A stretch of DNA of 64,000 nt from Polynucleobacter rarus (GCF_003072505.1 NZ_NTGB01000001.1:1004820-1068819), one strand, 5' to 3'; counted from the stretch's first letter, positions 9,206 through 20,829 are shown. A program made the numbers and translations. The notes: generated from the letters alone by a model not told the origin.

Positions 9206-10030
9206 ATGTATATTCCTAAGGTGTTATCCATTGCAGGTTCAGATAGTGGTGGAGGGGCTGGAATTCAAGCTGATTTAAAAACAGCAACTGCCCTTGGTTG
9301 TTTTGGAATGACGGTAATTACCGCAGTGACAGCCCAAAATACATTAGGCGTAGATCAAATCGCCCAACTATCAGAATCGATGATCTCTGCCCAATTTAAT
9401 GCTATCGTGCAGGATTTTCAGATCGATGCTGTAAAAATTGGCATGCTGGGAAGTAGCAATACAGTTCAATTATTAAGTGAGTTATTAGGCAGAAATAGAC
9501 AAAATATCGTATTTGATCCAGTCATGGTAGCTACTTCTGGAGCATTATTGGCTGAGGATCAAATTCAACATTCCATGGCGAATTTATTATTTCCGATTAG
9601 TCGACTGATTACCCCTAATTTAAATGAAGCACAAACATTTTTAAACGCTAGCTCGATTGAATCTAGCCAAATGGTTGAAGCGGCAAATGCGCTTTTAAAA
9701 ATGGGTGCGAATGCGGTTTTATTAAAAGGCGGACATTTATCGCAGGAGCAGTTAAAAGATGTCCTAGTTGAAAAAAATGGCCAACATATCGAAGTAACAG
9801 AGTTTCATCACCCCCGAATTTCCACGAAAAATACCCATGGCACTGGTTGCACCTTGTCTAGTGCTATTGCTTGTGGTTTAGCTCAAAACCTGTCATTAAA
9901 AATGGCGGTGAACAGAGGGATTGACTATACCCAAGGAGCTATCTTAGCGGCTAGTCACATTCCCGAAAAGCAATTAGGCAATGGGCATGGAGCTTTATGG
10001 CATGCATTCCAACAGTTTCCCACACATTAA
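9206..10030 (+). CDS. thiD: ThiD, hydroxymethylpyrimidine / phosphomethylpyrimidine kinase
   Basis: ThiD phosphorylates HMP twice to give HMP pyrophosphate, the pyrimidine half of thiamin. The 274-residue ribokinase-fold protein shows AGSDSGGGAGIQADLK at the N-terminus, KIGMLGS in the middle and the phosphate-binding anion hole NTHGTGCTLSSAIACGLA near residue 210. AGGAGG lies nine bases upstream of the ATG. Its last four bases overlap the end of thiE on the opposite strand. No riboswitch is visible in its 99-base upstream gap, unlike the facing thiC operon. Confidence 0.95.
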   Translation: MYIPKVLSIAGSDSGGGAGIQADLKTATALGCFGMTVITAVTAQNTLGVDQIAQLSESMISAQFNAIVQDFQIDAVKIGMLGSSNTVQLLSELLGRNRQNIVFDPVMVATSGALLAEDQIQHSMANLLFPISRLITPNLNEAQTFLNASSIESSQMVEAANALLKMGANAVLLKGGHLSQEQLKDVLVEKNGQHIEVTEFHHPRISTKNTHGTGCTLSSAIACGLAQNLSLKMAVNRGIDYTQGAILAASHIPEKQLGNGHGALWHAFQQFPTH

Positions 10031-10962
10031 TCATTCATTTGAAATTCTAAAATCCTAGCTTGAAGTTGATCAATCGCAAGCTGATAATCGGGTGCGTTAA
10101 TGACTGACCTCACCATTGCAACAGAACCCACCTGACACTTTAAAACAGCTTCTAGATTCGTTTCATCAACACCTCCGATCCCGACTAATGGGTAGGACTG
10201 TATTAGCTTGGTGTAAAAGGCCAAGCGTGCCAATCCCTGAGGCGCTGTCGGCATGATTTTTAAAGTGGTTGGGAAAATAGCTCCTAGGGCAATATAGCTA
10301 GGGGATATTTGATCGGCTCGTTGCATTTCTGCAATTCCATGCGTACTAATTCCCAAACGAAGCTGATTTGATTTGATTAAATCAAAGTCGGCGGTATCGA
10401 TATCTTCCTGGCCTAAATGGACCCCATAAGCACCGTATTCAATAGCCAGTTCCCAAAAATCGTTAATAAAAAGCTGGCAATTAAATTGCTGAGCAATTTG
10501 AATCGCTTTTTTTACTTCTTGTCGAATTGCTTCTTTGTCATCGGATTTAAAGCGCAATTGTACTGTTTTTACGCCCGCAATTAAGAGTTTTTCAATCCAA
10601 TCGGCAGTAGGTGCAACCACATAAAGGCCTAAATTTTTTGGACAACTAGGGAATGAGGTTTTAGGATTAGTTCCTTTTATATTAAATAATTTAGGATCAC
10701 TTGGCCAATCTAAAAGGTCAAATTGCTCAATTGACGGATTGTTATTTTGCCAAGCTTTGGCAATAGCTTCTGCATCGATTTCAATAAAGCCTAGTTCATA
10801 ACAAGCTTCTTTTACTAGTTGATAAACAAGATTTGAATCCGAAAAATGTAACTGAGTAAGATGATCACGTTGATCAATTTTTAGAGGAAGATATCGATCA
10901 ATTAACTTATCTCGAAGTGATTGATATTGAGTGGGGAGTTGTGAATTTAACTTTGATGCCAA
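10027..10962 (-). CDS. thiE: ThiE, thiamine-phosphate synthase with N-terminal extension
   Basis: The C-terminal 200 residues are the TIM-barrel thiamine-phosphate synthase that joins HMP-PP and thiazole phosphate: KTVQLRFKS, LFINDFWELA, GVHLGQED, LGISTHG, YIALGAIFPTTLK and VGIGGV are all present. About 110 residues precede the barrel (for example ACYELGFIEIDAEAIAKAW); a similar extension is, as I recall, common in Burkholderiales ThiE and has no known function. The start is a TTG with AGGA eight bases upstream, inside the 3' end of thiG, giving a 16-base overlap. It is the last gene of the riboswitch-controlled thi operon. Confidence 0.92.
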   Translation of the reverse strand: MASKLNSQLPTQYQSLRDKLIDRYLPLKIDQRDHLTQLHFSDSNLVYQLVKEACYELGFIEIDAEAIAKAWQNNNPSIEQFDLLDWPSDPKLFNIKGTNPKTSFPSCPKNLGLYVVAPTADWIEKLLIAGVKTVQLRFKSDDKEAIRQEVKKAIQIAQQFNCQLFINDFWELAIEYGAYGVHLGQEDIDTADFDLIKSNQLRLGISTHGIAEMQRADQISPSYIALGAIFPTTLKIMPTAPQGLARLAFYTKLIQSYPLVGIGGVDETNLEAVLKCQVGSVAMVRSVINAPDYQLAIDQLQARILEFQMND

Positions 10963-11747
10963 AATGGAATTCCTAAATTAGGCGTACTCGCTTGAGCTTG
11001 TTCATGTTCTAGCATAGCGCCAGCTAAAAAGGCTTCTCTACCTGCTTTTACAGCACCGGCAAAAGCATTTGCCATTTTGATGGGGTTATGTGCCAGAGCG
11101 ACGGCAGTATTGAGAAGAACGCCGTCATAACCCCACTCGAGGACCATCGTCGCATGCGAGGGTAATCCAAGACCAGCGTCAATAATCATTGGCACTGAAA
11201 TTCGTTCGCGAAGAAGCTTTAAAGCATAGGGGTTAATAGGACCTTTACCTGTACCAATTGGGGCTGCCCACGGCATGATTGCCTGACATCCAACATCGAC
11301 AAGTCCCTGACAGAGAATCAAGTCGTCAGTGCAGTATGGTAGGACTTTAAAACCATCTTTAATGAGTCGCTCCGCCGTGGCAACCAAGTGCAAGGTATCT
11401 GGCTGCAGAGTATAGTCATCACCAATCAGTTCAAGCTTGATCCAGTCTGTCTCAAAAACTTCTCTTGCCATGTGGGCAACTTGAATCACTTCTTCAGGGC
11501 GATGACATCCCGCAGTATTCGGTAATATCGGAACATTGAGTTTTTTTAAGATTTCCCAAAAACCACTAGAGATTTGCTCTGGATTGGCGCCTTGTCTTCT
11601 TAAAGAAGCGGTCACCATAGCAGGCTTACTTTCTTGAATACAACTTTCTAAGACAGCCGGAGAAGGATACCTAGAGGTACCAAGAAGCAATCTAGATGGA
11701 AATTGATGTCCATATAACTCTAAACAATCATTTTGATCAGCATTCAT
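10947..11747 (-). CDS. thiG: ThiG, thiazole synthase
   Basis: ThiG condenses deoxyxylulose phosphate, dehydroglycine and ThiS thiocarboxylate into the thiazole phosphate ring. The 266-residue TIM barrel contains SRLLLGTSRYPS, the ILPNTAGCHRPEEV loop, WIKLELIGDD with the Schiff-base lysine, and the phosphate site GLGLPSHATMVLEWGYDGVL. An AGGGGGA ribosome site lies within the end of thiS, and only three bases separate the two genes, so ThiS and ThiG are probably made together. It overlaps thiE by 16 bases. Confidence 0.96.
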   Translation of the reverse strand: MNADQNDCLELYGHQFPSRLLLGTSRYPSPAVLESCIQESKPAMVTASLRRQGANPEQISSGFWEILKKLNVPILPNTAGCHRPEEVIQVAHMAREVFETDWIKLELIGDDYTLQPDTLHLVATAERLIKDGFKVLPYCTDDLILCQGLVDVGCQAIMPWAAPIGTGKGPINPYALKLLRERISVPMIIDAGLGLPSHATMVLEWGYDGVLLNTAVALAHNPIKMANAFAGAVKAGREAFLAGAMLEHEQAQASTPNLGIPFWHQS

Positions 11748-11750
11748 CTT

Positions 11751-11945
11751 TTATCCCCCTGTAACCGGCGAAATGACTTCAATTTTGTCACCGTCTTGAA
11801 CTTGTGTTTCAAGGTAGGCACTTTTGGGTATGAAAGTACCATTTTTAGCGATGCCGAAAGGGGACTTTGGAGTAATCTCAGAGATCAACTCTTGAAGATG
11901 TTTTGCTGAAGTTTGAAAAGGTTCAAGATTAATGATGACTTGCAT
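11751..11945 (-). CDS. thiS: ThiS, sulfur-carrier protein for thiazole synthesis
   Basis: This 64-residue ubiquitin-like protein ends in the required Gly-Gly (SPVTGG), which is adenylylated and thiocarboxylated before donating sulfur to ThiG. The body (LQELISEI and QVQDGDKIEVISPV) fits the β-grasp fold. I choose the ATG at 11943-11945; a TTG at 11961 would add six residues. Neither has a clear ribosome site, and the start lies inside the end of thiO, so translation is probably coupled to thiO. Confidence 0.93.
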   Translation of the reverse strand: MQVIINLEPFQTSAKHLQELISEITPKSPFGIAKNGTFIPKSAYLETQVQDGDKIEVISPVTGG

Positions 11946-13017
11946 AGGGAAGGGCCGATTCAATAGAAAATTGTTGCGCTAGCGTAGACTGATTTTTAAA
12001 AATCATTTCCATCGCAGCATCGAGGATTGCTGGAGAAATCATAAAACCATGGCGGTATAAGCCATTGATGGTAAAAATACGTTCATTGATTTTGGCAATA
12101 ATGGGAGCATTATTCGGAAGGCTTGGGCGACATTGGGCATTCATTTCTAAAATACGTCCCTCAGCAAAGCCGCTATGGAGCGAGAAGGCAGCGCTGAGAA
12201 GTTCAAGAGCAGAACGAACACTTACTTCAGAGTTATCCTCAGATTCAATTTCAGTAGCCCCAATCACGAACATTTGTTTATCTTTGGGAGCTATATAAAT
12301 TGGATAGCGGGGATGTAACAAGCGAATAGGGCGTTTAAGATTTACCTCTGGAGCAAAGACTCGGATCACTTCGCCCCTGACACCCCGCAGAGTTTCTAAG
12401 GATTTTTTTGCACCTAAACCTCGACAATCAATTAATTTGAAGTAACTAGTATCCTTAAAATCATTTATCTCCTTGGGGCTTTCCCAATAAAATTGAACAC
12501 CAAGACGGACTGCATCCTCGAGTAAAGCATCTAGTAATTCTCGGTTATCAAGTTGCCCCTCATTGGGCAAATACAAAGCCTCACGAAAACGATGATCAAT
12601 TTCACCTTCTATTTGGTTAAGCTTGGCACGATCCAACTTTTCATACAGAAACTCACTTGGAAAAGATGCTTGCGTTTTGGTGAGTTGGGACTGAAAGTGT
12701 TTTCCAAGAGACTGATCATGGCTATGCCAAACTATCAAACTACCATTTTGTTGAAAAAAGACAGGCTTAGACAATGACTTAATCATGTCAGGCCATCTTT
12801 TTAAACCATAGATTCCCATTTCAATAATGTTGTTTTCTGTAGCCACAGATTCGGCTAAAGGGGCTAACATGGCTGCTGCTGTATATGCAGCTGATCCCTT
12901 CACCGATGATGCACCTTGATCATAAACTGTGACTTGGTAGCCTTCCTTTACACATGAGAGGGCTAAAAGTCTACCAATTAGCCCTGCACCGAGAATGATG
13001 ATAGGTTCTTTAGACAC
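11929..13017 (-). CDS. thiO: ThiO, glycine oxidase
   Basis: This FAD-dependent enzyme oxidises glycine to iminoglycine (dehydroglycine), the aerobic source of the C-N unit of the thiazole. The dinucleotide-binding motif IIILGAGLIGRLLALS is at residues 6-21. Later blocks include LDCRGLGAK-type FAD contacts, RGEVIRVFAP and NGLYRHGFMISPA near the C-terminus. The start appears to be GTG at 13015-13017. It lies 48 bases after thiC and overlaps thiS by 17 bases. Having ThiO rather than ThiH points to oxygen-dependent thiazole synthesis. Confidence 0.93.
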   Translation of the reverse strand: MSKEPIIILGAGLIGRLLALSCVKEGYQVTVYDQGASSVKGSAAYTAAAMLAPLAESVATENNIIEMGIYGLKRWPDMIKSLSKPVFFQQNGSLIVWHSHDQSLGKHFQSQLTKTQASFPSEFLYEKLDRAKLNQIEGEIDHRFREALYLPNEGQLDNRELLDALLEDAVRLGVQFYWESPKEINDFKDTSYFKLIDCRGLGAKKSLETLRGVRGEVIRVFAPEVNLKRPIRLLHPRYPIYIAPKDKQMFVIGATEIESEDNSEVSVRSALELLSAAFSLHSGFAEGRILEMNAQCRPSLPNNAPIIAKINERIFTINGLYRHGFMISPAILDAAMEMIFKNQSTLAQQFSIESALPYASHH

Positions 13018-13065
13018 TAGGATGCAATAAAGTGATAAGGGATAAACAGAGAATAATGAGAATAG

Positions 13066-14989
<1,924 letters not shown>

Positions 14990-15003
14990 AGCGATACTAT
15001 TAC

Positions 15004-15086
15004 AGAAAACTCCCCACGCAAGCATTACCAAGATCGGGTTAAGGGTATCTCTCAGCCAATCGAGTTTTTCGATAGCACCCCTGTTT
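15004..15086 (-). ncRNA. TPP (THI-box) riboswitch
   Basis: Reading the minus strand from about 15086, the leader shows GGGGTGC, then GCTGAGAGATACCC, then ACCCGATCTTGGTAATGC and GCGTGGGG. These are the conserved THI-box elements: the CUGAGA pyrimidine-binding loop, the pairing GGGU/ACCC arms and the pyrophosphate-sensing helix. It lies about 50 bases before thiC and should shut off the thiCOSGE operon when thiamin pyrophosphate is plentiful. The boundaries are approximate. Confidence 0.95.
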
Positions 15087-15146
15087 CATTCAGTTACTAA
15101 TTTAACATATTTACTCGAACAAAGAGTAGATTGTCATTAAGTTAAA

Positions 15147-16178
15147 TTATTTAACCGGCGGGGTAGATCGGTATTTCCCTTGCATCTCGTACATCCAGCC
15201 TGGGTATTCAACAGGTAGGGCACTGACTTCGTTGAGGCGAGATATTTCCTCAGGGCTTAAGATTAACTCTGATGCTAGCAAGTTATCATTTAACTGTTCA
15301 ATCCGCTTTGCCCCAATAATCACACTAGTTACCTCTTGTTTTGAAAGTAACCAAGCAAGCGCAACTCTGGCAACTGAGACGCCGTGGTTTTGAGCAATAG
15401 GTTCCATGGCATCAATACAGGCATAAGCACGCTCGCGTTGAATAGGAGGAAAATCAAAATCATTTCTTCTAGAATTAGCCGGCAGAGGACTATTATTTTT
15501 AAACTTCCCTGATAAAAATCCACCAGCTAGAGGACTCCAGACAAGAAGCCCTAATTTTTGATCATGCAATAAAGGAAATATTTCACGTTCAACATCACGA
15601 CCAGCAATCGTGTAATAGGACTGGGTACTAATTACTTCTGAATAGTTCTTTTCTCTAGAGATAGCCAGGGCCTTCATAATGTGCCAAGCGGACATATTAC
15701 AAAGTCCAATGTAACGAATTTTCCCCATACGAACCAAGTCATGTAAGGCGCCAAGAGATTCTTCCAGAGGCGTAAGAGGGTCAAAGCCATGTAATTGATA
15801 TAAATCAATATGGTCAAGTTGAAGTCTTTTTAATGAGGCGTTGACTTCGTTAAAAATGTGATGACGAGACTGACCGCGGCCATTGGGTGTCTCGTTCATA
15901 GGGCCAGTTGATTTAGTTGCGACGATGAGTTGATCTCGTGGAATCCCTGTATCTTTAATTGCTTGACCTAATAAACTCTCTGATTCACCAAATGAGTAAA
16001 CATTTGCAGTATCGATAAAGTTTACCCCTTGATCAAACGCTGTCTTGACGATCTGGTTTACATCAGCCTGACCTAAGCCACCCATGACTGACCAAAAACC
16101 TTGATTACCAAAAGTCATTGTTCCTAAGCATATTTCGGAAACGTATAAACCTGTAGGACCGAGTAGTCTGTATTTCAT
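15147..16178 (-). CDS. Aldo/keto reductase family oxidoreductase
   Basis: This 343-residue TIM-barrel NADPH-dependent reductase has the catalytic tetrad in place: Asp and Tyr in FIDTANVYSFGESE, Lys in IVATKST and His in LYQLHGFD. The cofactor-binding end is GAKRIEQLNDNL. It resembles the YajO/Tas-like AKR group that acts on aldehydes or ketoses. It lies 24 bases from the cyclic-di-GMP gene on the same strand, but no functional link is evident. The substrate is unknown. Confidence 0.9.
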   Translation of the reverse strand: MKYRLLGPTGLYVSEICLGTMTFGNQGFWSVMGGLGQADVNQIVKTAFDQGVNFIDTANVYSFGESESLLGQAIKDTGIPRDQLIVATKSTGPMNETPNGRGQSRHHIFNEVNASLKRLQLDHIDLYQLHGFDPLTPLEESLGALHDLVRMGKIRYIGLCNMSAWHIMKALAISREKNYSEVISTQSYYTIAGRDVEREIFPLLHDQKLGLLVWSPLAGGFLSGKFKNNSPLPANSRRNDFDFPPIQRERAYACIDAMEPIAQNHGVSVARVALAWLLSKQEVTSVIIGAKRIEQLNDNLLASELILSPEEISRLNEVSALPVEYPGWMYEMQGKYRSTPPVK

Positions 16179-16202
16179 TAAGAAACTCCTGATTTGATTG
16201 TT

Positions 16203-18827
16203 TTAATATGTATTATTTAATAGATTACTATATTGGTCAGTTTGGAAATTTTTCGCATATTCAATAAATTCTAGAGCCGGTATTGGCTTGCTAAATAGAT
16301 ATCCTTGAAATTGATTGCAATCCAATGATCTTAGTAAATTAAATTGTCCTTCTGTTTCAACTCCTTCAGCAGTCACCACTAATCCTAAAGACTGACCAAG
16401 TGAAATAATTGTTCTTGCAATTGCAGTGTCATGTTTATTGGTAGGTAATTCTTGGACAAAGGATTGGTCAATTTTTAATTCATCTAAGCTTAATCTTTTT
16501 AAGTAATTGAGTGTGGAGAATCCAGTACCAAAGTCATCTAACGCAATTTTGATGCCAAATGACTTCAAAACTTTTAATTTCTTCTCTAGATCTTCGAAAT
16601 CTGAAACCATAATGGACTCAGTTAGTTCTAAATTTAGTTTTTCAGCACTAGGTCCGTACATTTCAATTGGATCAAAAACCGAGGCAAGGAAGTCGGGTGA
16701 ACTAAATTGACTTGTGCTGACATTAACAGACATGACTAGATGTTTCATGACATCAATTTCAGACCATGTTTTTAGATAAAACGCAGCTTTTTGTAAAACC
16801 CAATTACCTAGTTCCCTAATCAATGCATTTTGTTCCGCGATGGGTATAAATACGCCTGGGGGAATAGTACCCATCTCCGGAGTATTCCAGCGCATTAAGG
16901 CTTCTGCCCCTATTAATTGCAGTGAAACATTAAATTGTGGTTGAAAAAATAATTCAAATTCATCATTAGCAATCGCCAGTTTTAAGCGATCAGCAATTGC
17001 GGCGCGATCGACCACGATTTGTTGCATGTCACTATTAAAAATAGTGAAGTTGTTTTTACCGGTTGCTTTTGCTTGATACATCGCAATATCTGCTTGTCGA
17101 AGGATATCATCCGGCTTTGTTGGACTTTTACCAAAAATGGTTATCCCAATACTCGCACTGGTTCGGTAGCTAGAGTCTTGAAGGTAGAATTCTTCACTTA
17201 AGACTTTATTTATTTTTTTTGCTATGAACTCTGCATTAGCTGAAACTTCGGTAATATTTGTTCCTATGTTTGACAGTAACACCACAAATTCATCACCACC
17301 AAGTCTTGCTACAGTGTCATCCTCGCGAGTAGATTTTTTTAATCTTTTAGAGACTTGTATTAAAAGATTATCTCCACGGTCATGCCCAAAAGTATCATTC
17401 AATTCTTTAAAATTATCTAAGTCGATCAACATCAAAGCATAGTAACTGGGATTTCGCTGAGTGGATTGAATAGTGCTCGTTAATCGATCGTTGAAATATT
17501 GTCGATTCGCTAGCCCCGTAAGCCCATCAAAATAAGCTAATTTTTTGATATTCTCTAGAGCTAATTTACTACTTGTAATATCTTTTTGTACGCTAACCCA
17601 ATGAGTATAAATACCTGCCTCATCTTTGATTGGCGAGATTGTTAAGTCTCCCCAATAAGAATCACCATTTGCTTTATAGTTCAGGATTTCAACACGGATT
17701 GACTCAAAATTAACTAGGCTTTTACTAATCCTTGATATTTCCAATTTGGATGTTTTTTCCCCTTGGAGAAATCTCGGATTCTTACCGATTATTTCGTTTG
17801 CTTTGTAACCAGTTAGTATCTCAAAGCTTTCATTGACATATAAGATTTTATGATTTTGAGCATTTATGTCTCCTACATCTGTAATCATTACCATATCACT
17901 CACTTGCGAGAGCGAAGATTCGAGTAATAATACTTTTTGATCAAGTTGCTTCGCCTCTGTAATATCTTGGATACTACCTACAAATTGCGCTTGATCTAGG
18001 TTGTCTTCATCCACCCAGAAACCGGATATCTTAATCCATTCAAATTGTTTTGGGGTCCCAATAATTGACCGACAGTTAAGAACAAAGTGCTCTTTAGAGG
18101 ATTTGGAGTCAACTACTAATTTGGATAACTTAAAAGCATCCTCAGTTGAGAGTAAGGAGATTAATTTTTTAAAACTATTACTAATCTCCTTAGAGGCAAA
18201 TGCAAGAAATTCTTCAATCATTTCCGAAGATTCAGTCAATAAGAAATCCTGATTAAATTTAAAGTACCCAATTCTTGCAATTCTCTGGGACATTAAGAGT
18301 TTCACTGAGTTTTTTTCCAGTGCATGCTCAATATCACTTCTTCTGACAAAACTCATTGCGATTTGCTTAACCTCATAGGTATCAAAAGGTTTCTTTAATA
18401 TTAGGAATCGATCATTTGTGGGCAAAGAAGAATTGATATCGTCCCAAGAAATATCAGAGTGTGCAGTACATAAAACAATATTTAGATTAGGCTGAACTTT
18501 CCATATTTCTTGAATAGTTTTAAGACCACTCCAACCATTGGGCATACGCATATCAATAAAGCTCATTAAATAAGGATTGTTCTCATTTAAAGCTTTTTTT
18601 ACTAAATCTAAACCTAGTTGACCGTTAATTGCAAAATCAACTTTATATTTGATATTTGATAAATTGGTTTTTGATTCCCCAAACAGATTTAAGATAAGTT
18701 GATCTAACTGTACGCTATTTTCAGAACTCGAAACTAATACTTTATTAAAGTCCTCATAAATCATTTCATTGTCATCAACAACAAGAACTCTATATATTTT
18801 TTCTGGGTTTAAGAGGGTATTATTCAT
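16203..18827 (-). CDS. Response regulator with REC-PAS-PAS-GGDEF-EAL domains (cyclic-di-GMP turnover)
   Basis: This 874-residue cytosolic protein makes and/or breaks cyclic-di-GMP. Residues 10-160 are an extended REC domain with acidic DD at 18-19, phospho-acceptor Asp92 (FIDMRMP) and Lys in LKKPFD near 145; an insertion lies at about residues 30-60. Two PAS-like regions follow (about 180-290 and 300-420, the second with GKNPRFLQG). The GGDEF domain has an intact motif at 510-514 and an inhibitory RxxD site at 501-504. The EAL domain has EAL at 642-644, ELTES, DDFGTGF at 764-770 and AEGVE at 820-824. Both catalytic sites look competent. It overlaps the kinase gene by four bases (ATGA), so it is the kinase's partner. 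Confidence 0.94.
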   Translation of the reverse strand: MNNTLLNPEKIYRVLVVDDNEMIYEDFNKVLVSSSENSVQLDQLILNLFGESKTNLSNIKYKVDFAINGQLGLDLVKKALNENNPYLMSFIDMRMPNGWSGLKTIQEIWKVQPNLNIVLCTAHSDISWDDINSSLPTNDRFLILKKPFDTYEVKQIAMSFVRRSDIEHALEKNSVKLLMSQRIARIGYFKFNQDFLLTESSEMIEEFLAFASKEISNSFKKLISLLSTEDAFKLSKLVVDSKSSKEHFVLNCRSIIGTPKQFEWIKISGFWVDEDNLDQAQFVGSIQDITEAKQLDQKVLLLESSLSQVSDMVMITDVGDINAQNHKILYVNESFEILTGYKANEIIGKNPRFLQGEKTSKLEISRISKSLVNFESIRVEILNYKANGDSYWGDLTISPIKDEAGIYTHWVSVQKDITSSKLALENIKKLAYFDGLTGLANRQYFNDRLTSTIQSTQRNPSYYALMLIDLDNFKELNDTFGHDRGDNLLIQVSKRLKKSTREDDTVARLGGDEFVVLLSNIGTNITEVSANAEFIAKKINKVLSEEFYLQDSSYRTSASIGITIFGKSPTKPDDILRQADIAMYQAKATGKNNFTIFNSDMQQIVVDRAAIADRLKLAIANDEFELFFQPQFNVSLQLIGAEALMRWNTPEMGTIPPGVFIPIAEQNALIRELGNWVLQKAAFYLKTWSEIDVMKHLVMSVNVSTSQFSSPDFLASVFDPIEMYGPSAEKLNLELTESIMVSDFEDLEKKLKVLKSFGIKIALDDFGTGFSTLNYLKRLSLDELKIDQSFVQELPTNKHDTAIARTIISLGQSLGLVVTAEGVETEGQFNLLRSLDCNQFQGYLFSKPIPALEFIEYAKNFQTDQYSNLLNNTY

Positions 18828-20812
18828 TTAATAATGCTTGTATTTTGTGGGAGTGTTAATGTAAATTCCGCACCAAGATTCACTCCAAGGCTATGTACCT
18901 CAAGTTTGCCACCCATTTCTTGTGCAGCGAGGGCACTAGAGTGAAGACCATAGCCATGGCCTGTCGGTTTTGTCGTGAATCCATAGGTAAATATTTTATC
19001 TAGAAGTTCTTGGTTAATTCCTGTGCCATTATCACTTACTTTGACAATGATTTGATTTTCGTTTATTTCAGAACTAATCGTAATTTTTTTATCAGTCCTA
19101 TCACTAAATAACAAAGCCTCGCTTGCATTTAAGATTAAGTTGAGAATGATTTGAGAAAGCTTCACCCGATCGCCCACCCAGTTAATTTTTGTTTCATAAT
19201 CCAGAAATAGTTGAATACCTGTTTTCATGAGTCCGGGTGATGTAATCAATAATGTGCTGTCAATTACTTCGCTCAATATATATTGCTCTTGAACACCTAA
19301 CTCTGCTTCACCATCAAAATCTTTTAATTTATATCGACTAATGATTTCATTAATGTGCTGAATCGATTCGATTACATTATTAGCCTCTTTGGTAATAACC
19401 CCATTGTTTTTTTGCCATTGCAAGGTCATTTCATTGATGAAATCTGGGATTTGTTTACCTTTCTCCTCGTTGGTTAGAAATTCGGGTAGATTTCCCTTAT
19501 TTTGTTGGATTAACTCATTTAGCTTGGGCAGATTTTTGATAGGTGTATCTTTTAATTTCTCTCTTAATAGACCCATTGAGATATTTAAACTGTTTAAAAC
19601 ATTACCGACATTGTGTAACATACTATTAACTACTTCTAATTTCCCTGCTCGGCGCGAGATTGAGGCGATGTTTGAATTAATCCGAAGTAGTTCTTGTTGT
19701 GCAAGTTTTCTTTCTGAGATTTCATTGGTGAGTTCATTCGTTCGATACTTCACTCTAATTTCAAGTTCTTCCTTGGCTTTGAAAAGTTCTTTTTCAATCG
19801 CTTTCCTGGTAATTAACTCTTCTTGAAGATTTTTTTGTGCTTTTGAAATTTGTACCACAGCTAATCCAACAAGAATGACACCACTCCCTGTTAATCCCCA
19901 AATCCACCATAAGGAATTAACCCAAGATTTTAAATAAATATCTTTATTAGCTGTAACCGTTACATAAAAGGGAAACTTTTCTAATTTTCTTACACCAACG
20001 AACCTTTCTTCGATAGCATTATTCTCAGTAAACCTTGGACTTTTTACAATCATGTTACCAAATGGTATTCCTAGGTCTAAAATATGTTTAGCTCCTCCCT
20101 CAAGATTGGCTTTTCCAATCAAATTTTCTCTAAATGGATATCGTGTCATTAACTTGTGGTCGCTTTTGTATAGACCAAAAGCAATTTTAGAATTGAAGTT
20201 GTTAGCTAAAATCTCATAGTATTCCGAAAACACCTTCGAAGAAATACCAACTAAAACAACTCCCAAAAATTGATCATTTTTATCATTGATTCGTTTTACT
20301 TGATAAAAAACCCAATTACCAGTTCCTCGATTCTGAACAGGGGCACTATAAAAAATATTCAGATCATTATTGTTTTTTAAATAAACAAAGTAATCTCGGT
20401 CCGATAAATTAATTTTTGGTGGAGGATAAGCCCTAGAAAAATTAATCACATTACCCTGACTGTCTACGAATGTAGCTACGTCAATAATGGCATTAGAAAG
20501 AGTTTTTTCTTTTAAAAGACTGAACTGTTTATAGTTTGCTGCAAATTGAAGGTACTGTCTTTCATTCTCTATTTTTGATACTTCGAGGACATCTATTAAG
20601 TTTTCTAAAACCCGGTTGCCATTTTGCAAAATTTGACTAGCGTGTTCACTATTTACGAGGGTAAAACTATCCAACTCACTCTGCCAAGTTTTAATATTAC
20701 TTTCATAGGAAAGTAAAGAGATAGTGCTACCCATAAATACAAAAAATAGGGCAGTCAAAACCCCAATCTTTATTAAAAGCTTATTTTCTTTTATGGTGGA
20801 GTAATTGACCAT
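18824..20812 (-). CDS. Membrane sensor histidine kinase with periplasmic dCache domain
   Basis: This 662-residue protein starts with a transmembrane span at about 13-34. A periplasmic double-Cache-like sensor follows (about 40-295, with SDRDYFVYLKN and APVQNRGTGNWVFY), then a second span at 302-322 and a long coiled coil to about 375. The phospho-acceptor is probably His400 in SMLHNVGNVLNSLN, an HNxGN-type box. The ATPase part shows LNLILNASEALL, VSDNGTGIN and the GHGYGLHSSALAAQEMGG lid. It is translationally coupled to the REC-GGDEF-EAL gene. Cache sensors often bind small organic ligands; the ligand here is unknown. Confidence 0.93.
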   Translation of the reverse strand: MVNYSTIKENKLLIKIGVLTALFFVFMGSTISLLSYESNIKTWQSELDSFTLVNSEHASQILQNGNRVLENLIDVLEVSKIENERQYLQFAANYKQFSLLKEKTLSNAIIDVATFVDSQGNVINFSRAYPPPKINLSDRDYFVYLKNNNDLNIFYSAPVQNRGTGNWVFYQVKRINDKNDQFLGVVLVGISSKVFSEYYEILANNFNSKIAFGLYKSDHKLMTRYPFRENLIGKANLEGGAKHILDLGIPFGNMIVKSPRFTENNAIEERFVGVRKLEKFPFYVTVTANKDIYLKSWVNSLWWIWGLTGSGVILVGLAVVQISKAQKNLQEELITRKAIEKELFKAKEELEIRVKYRTNELTNEISERKLAQQELLRINSNIASISRRAGKLEVVNSMLHNVGNVLNSLNISMGLLREKLKDTPIKNLPKLNELIQQNKGNLPEFLTNEEKGKQIPDFINEMTLQWQKNNGVITKEANNVIESIQHINEIISRYKLKDFDGEAELGVQEQYILSEVIDSTLLITSPGLMKTGIQLFLDYETKINWVGDRVKLSQIILNLILNASEALLFSDRTDKKITISSEINENQIIVKVSDNGTGINQELLDKIFTYGFTTKPTGHGYGLHSSALAAQEMGGKLEVHSLGVNLGAEFTLTLPQNTSIIK

Positions 20813-20829
20813 TTAAATTAGTAAATAAA

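Noticed and set aside
17565..17930. The second PAS region of the GGDEF-EAL protein looked like a blue-light LOV domain (GKNPRFLQG)
   Set aside because: LOV domains need a cysteine in GxNCRFLQ to form the flavin adduct. Here proline occupies that place, the usual form in ordinary PAS domains.
18500..18827. The REC domain carries an insertion of about 25-30 residues
   Set aside because: This extended REC form, with DDN...EDF and FIDMRMP...WSG, is a known subfamily of response regulators, so it is not novel.
19389..19826. Open frame of 145 codons opposite the histidine kinase gene
   Set aside because: It is antisense to the coiled-coil and H-box region and shows the Ser/Leu-rich composition of a reverse-strand shadow.
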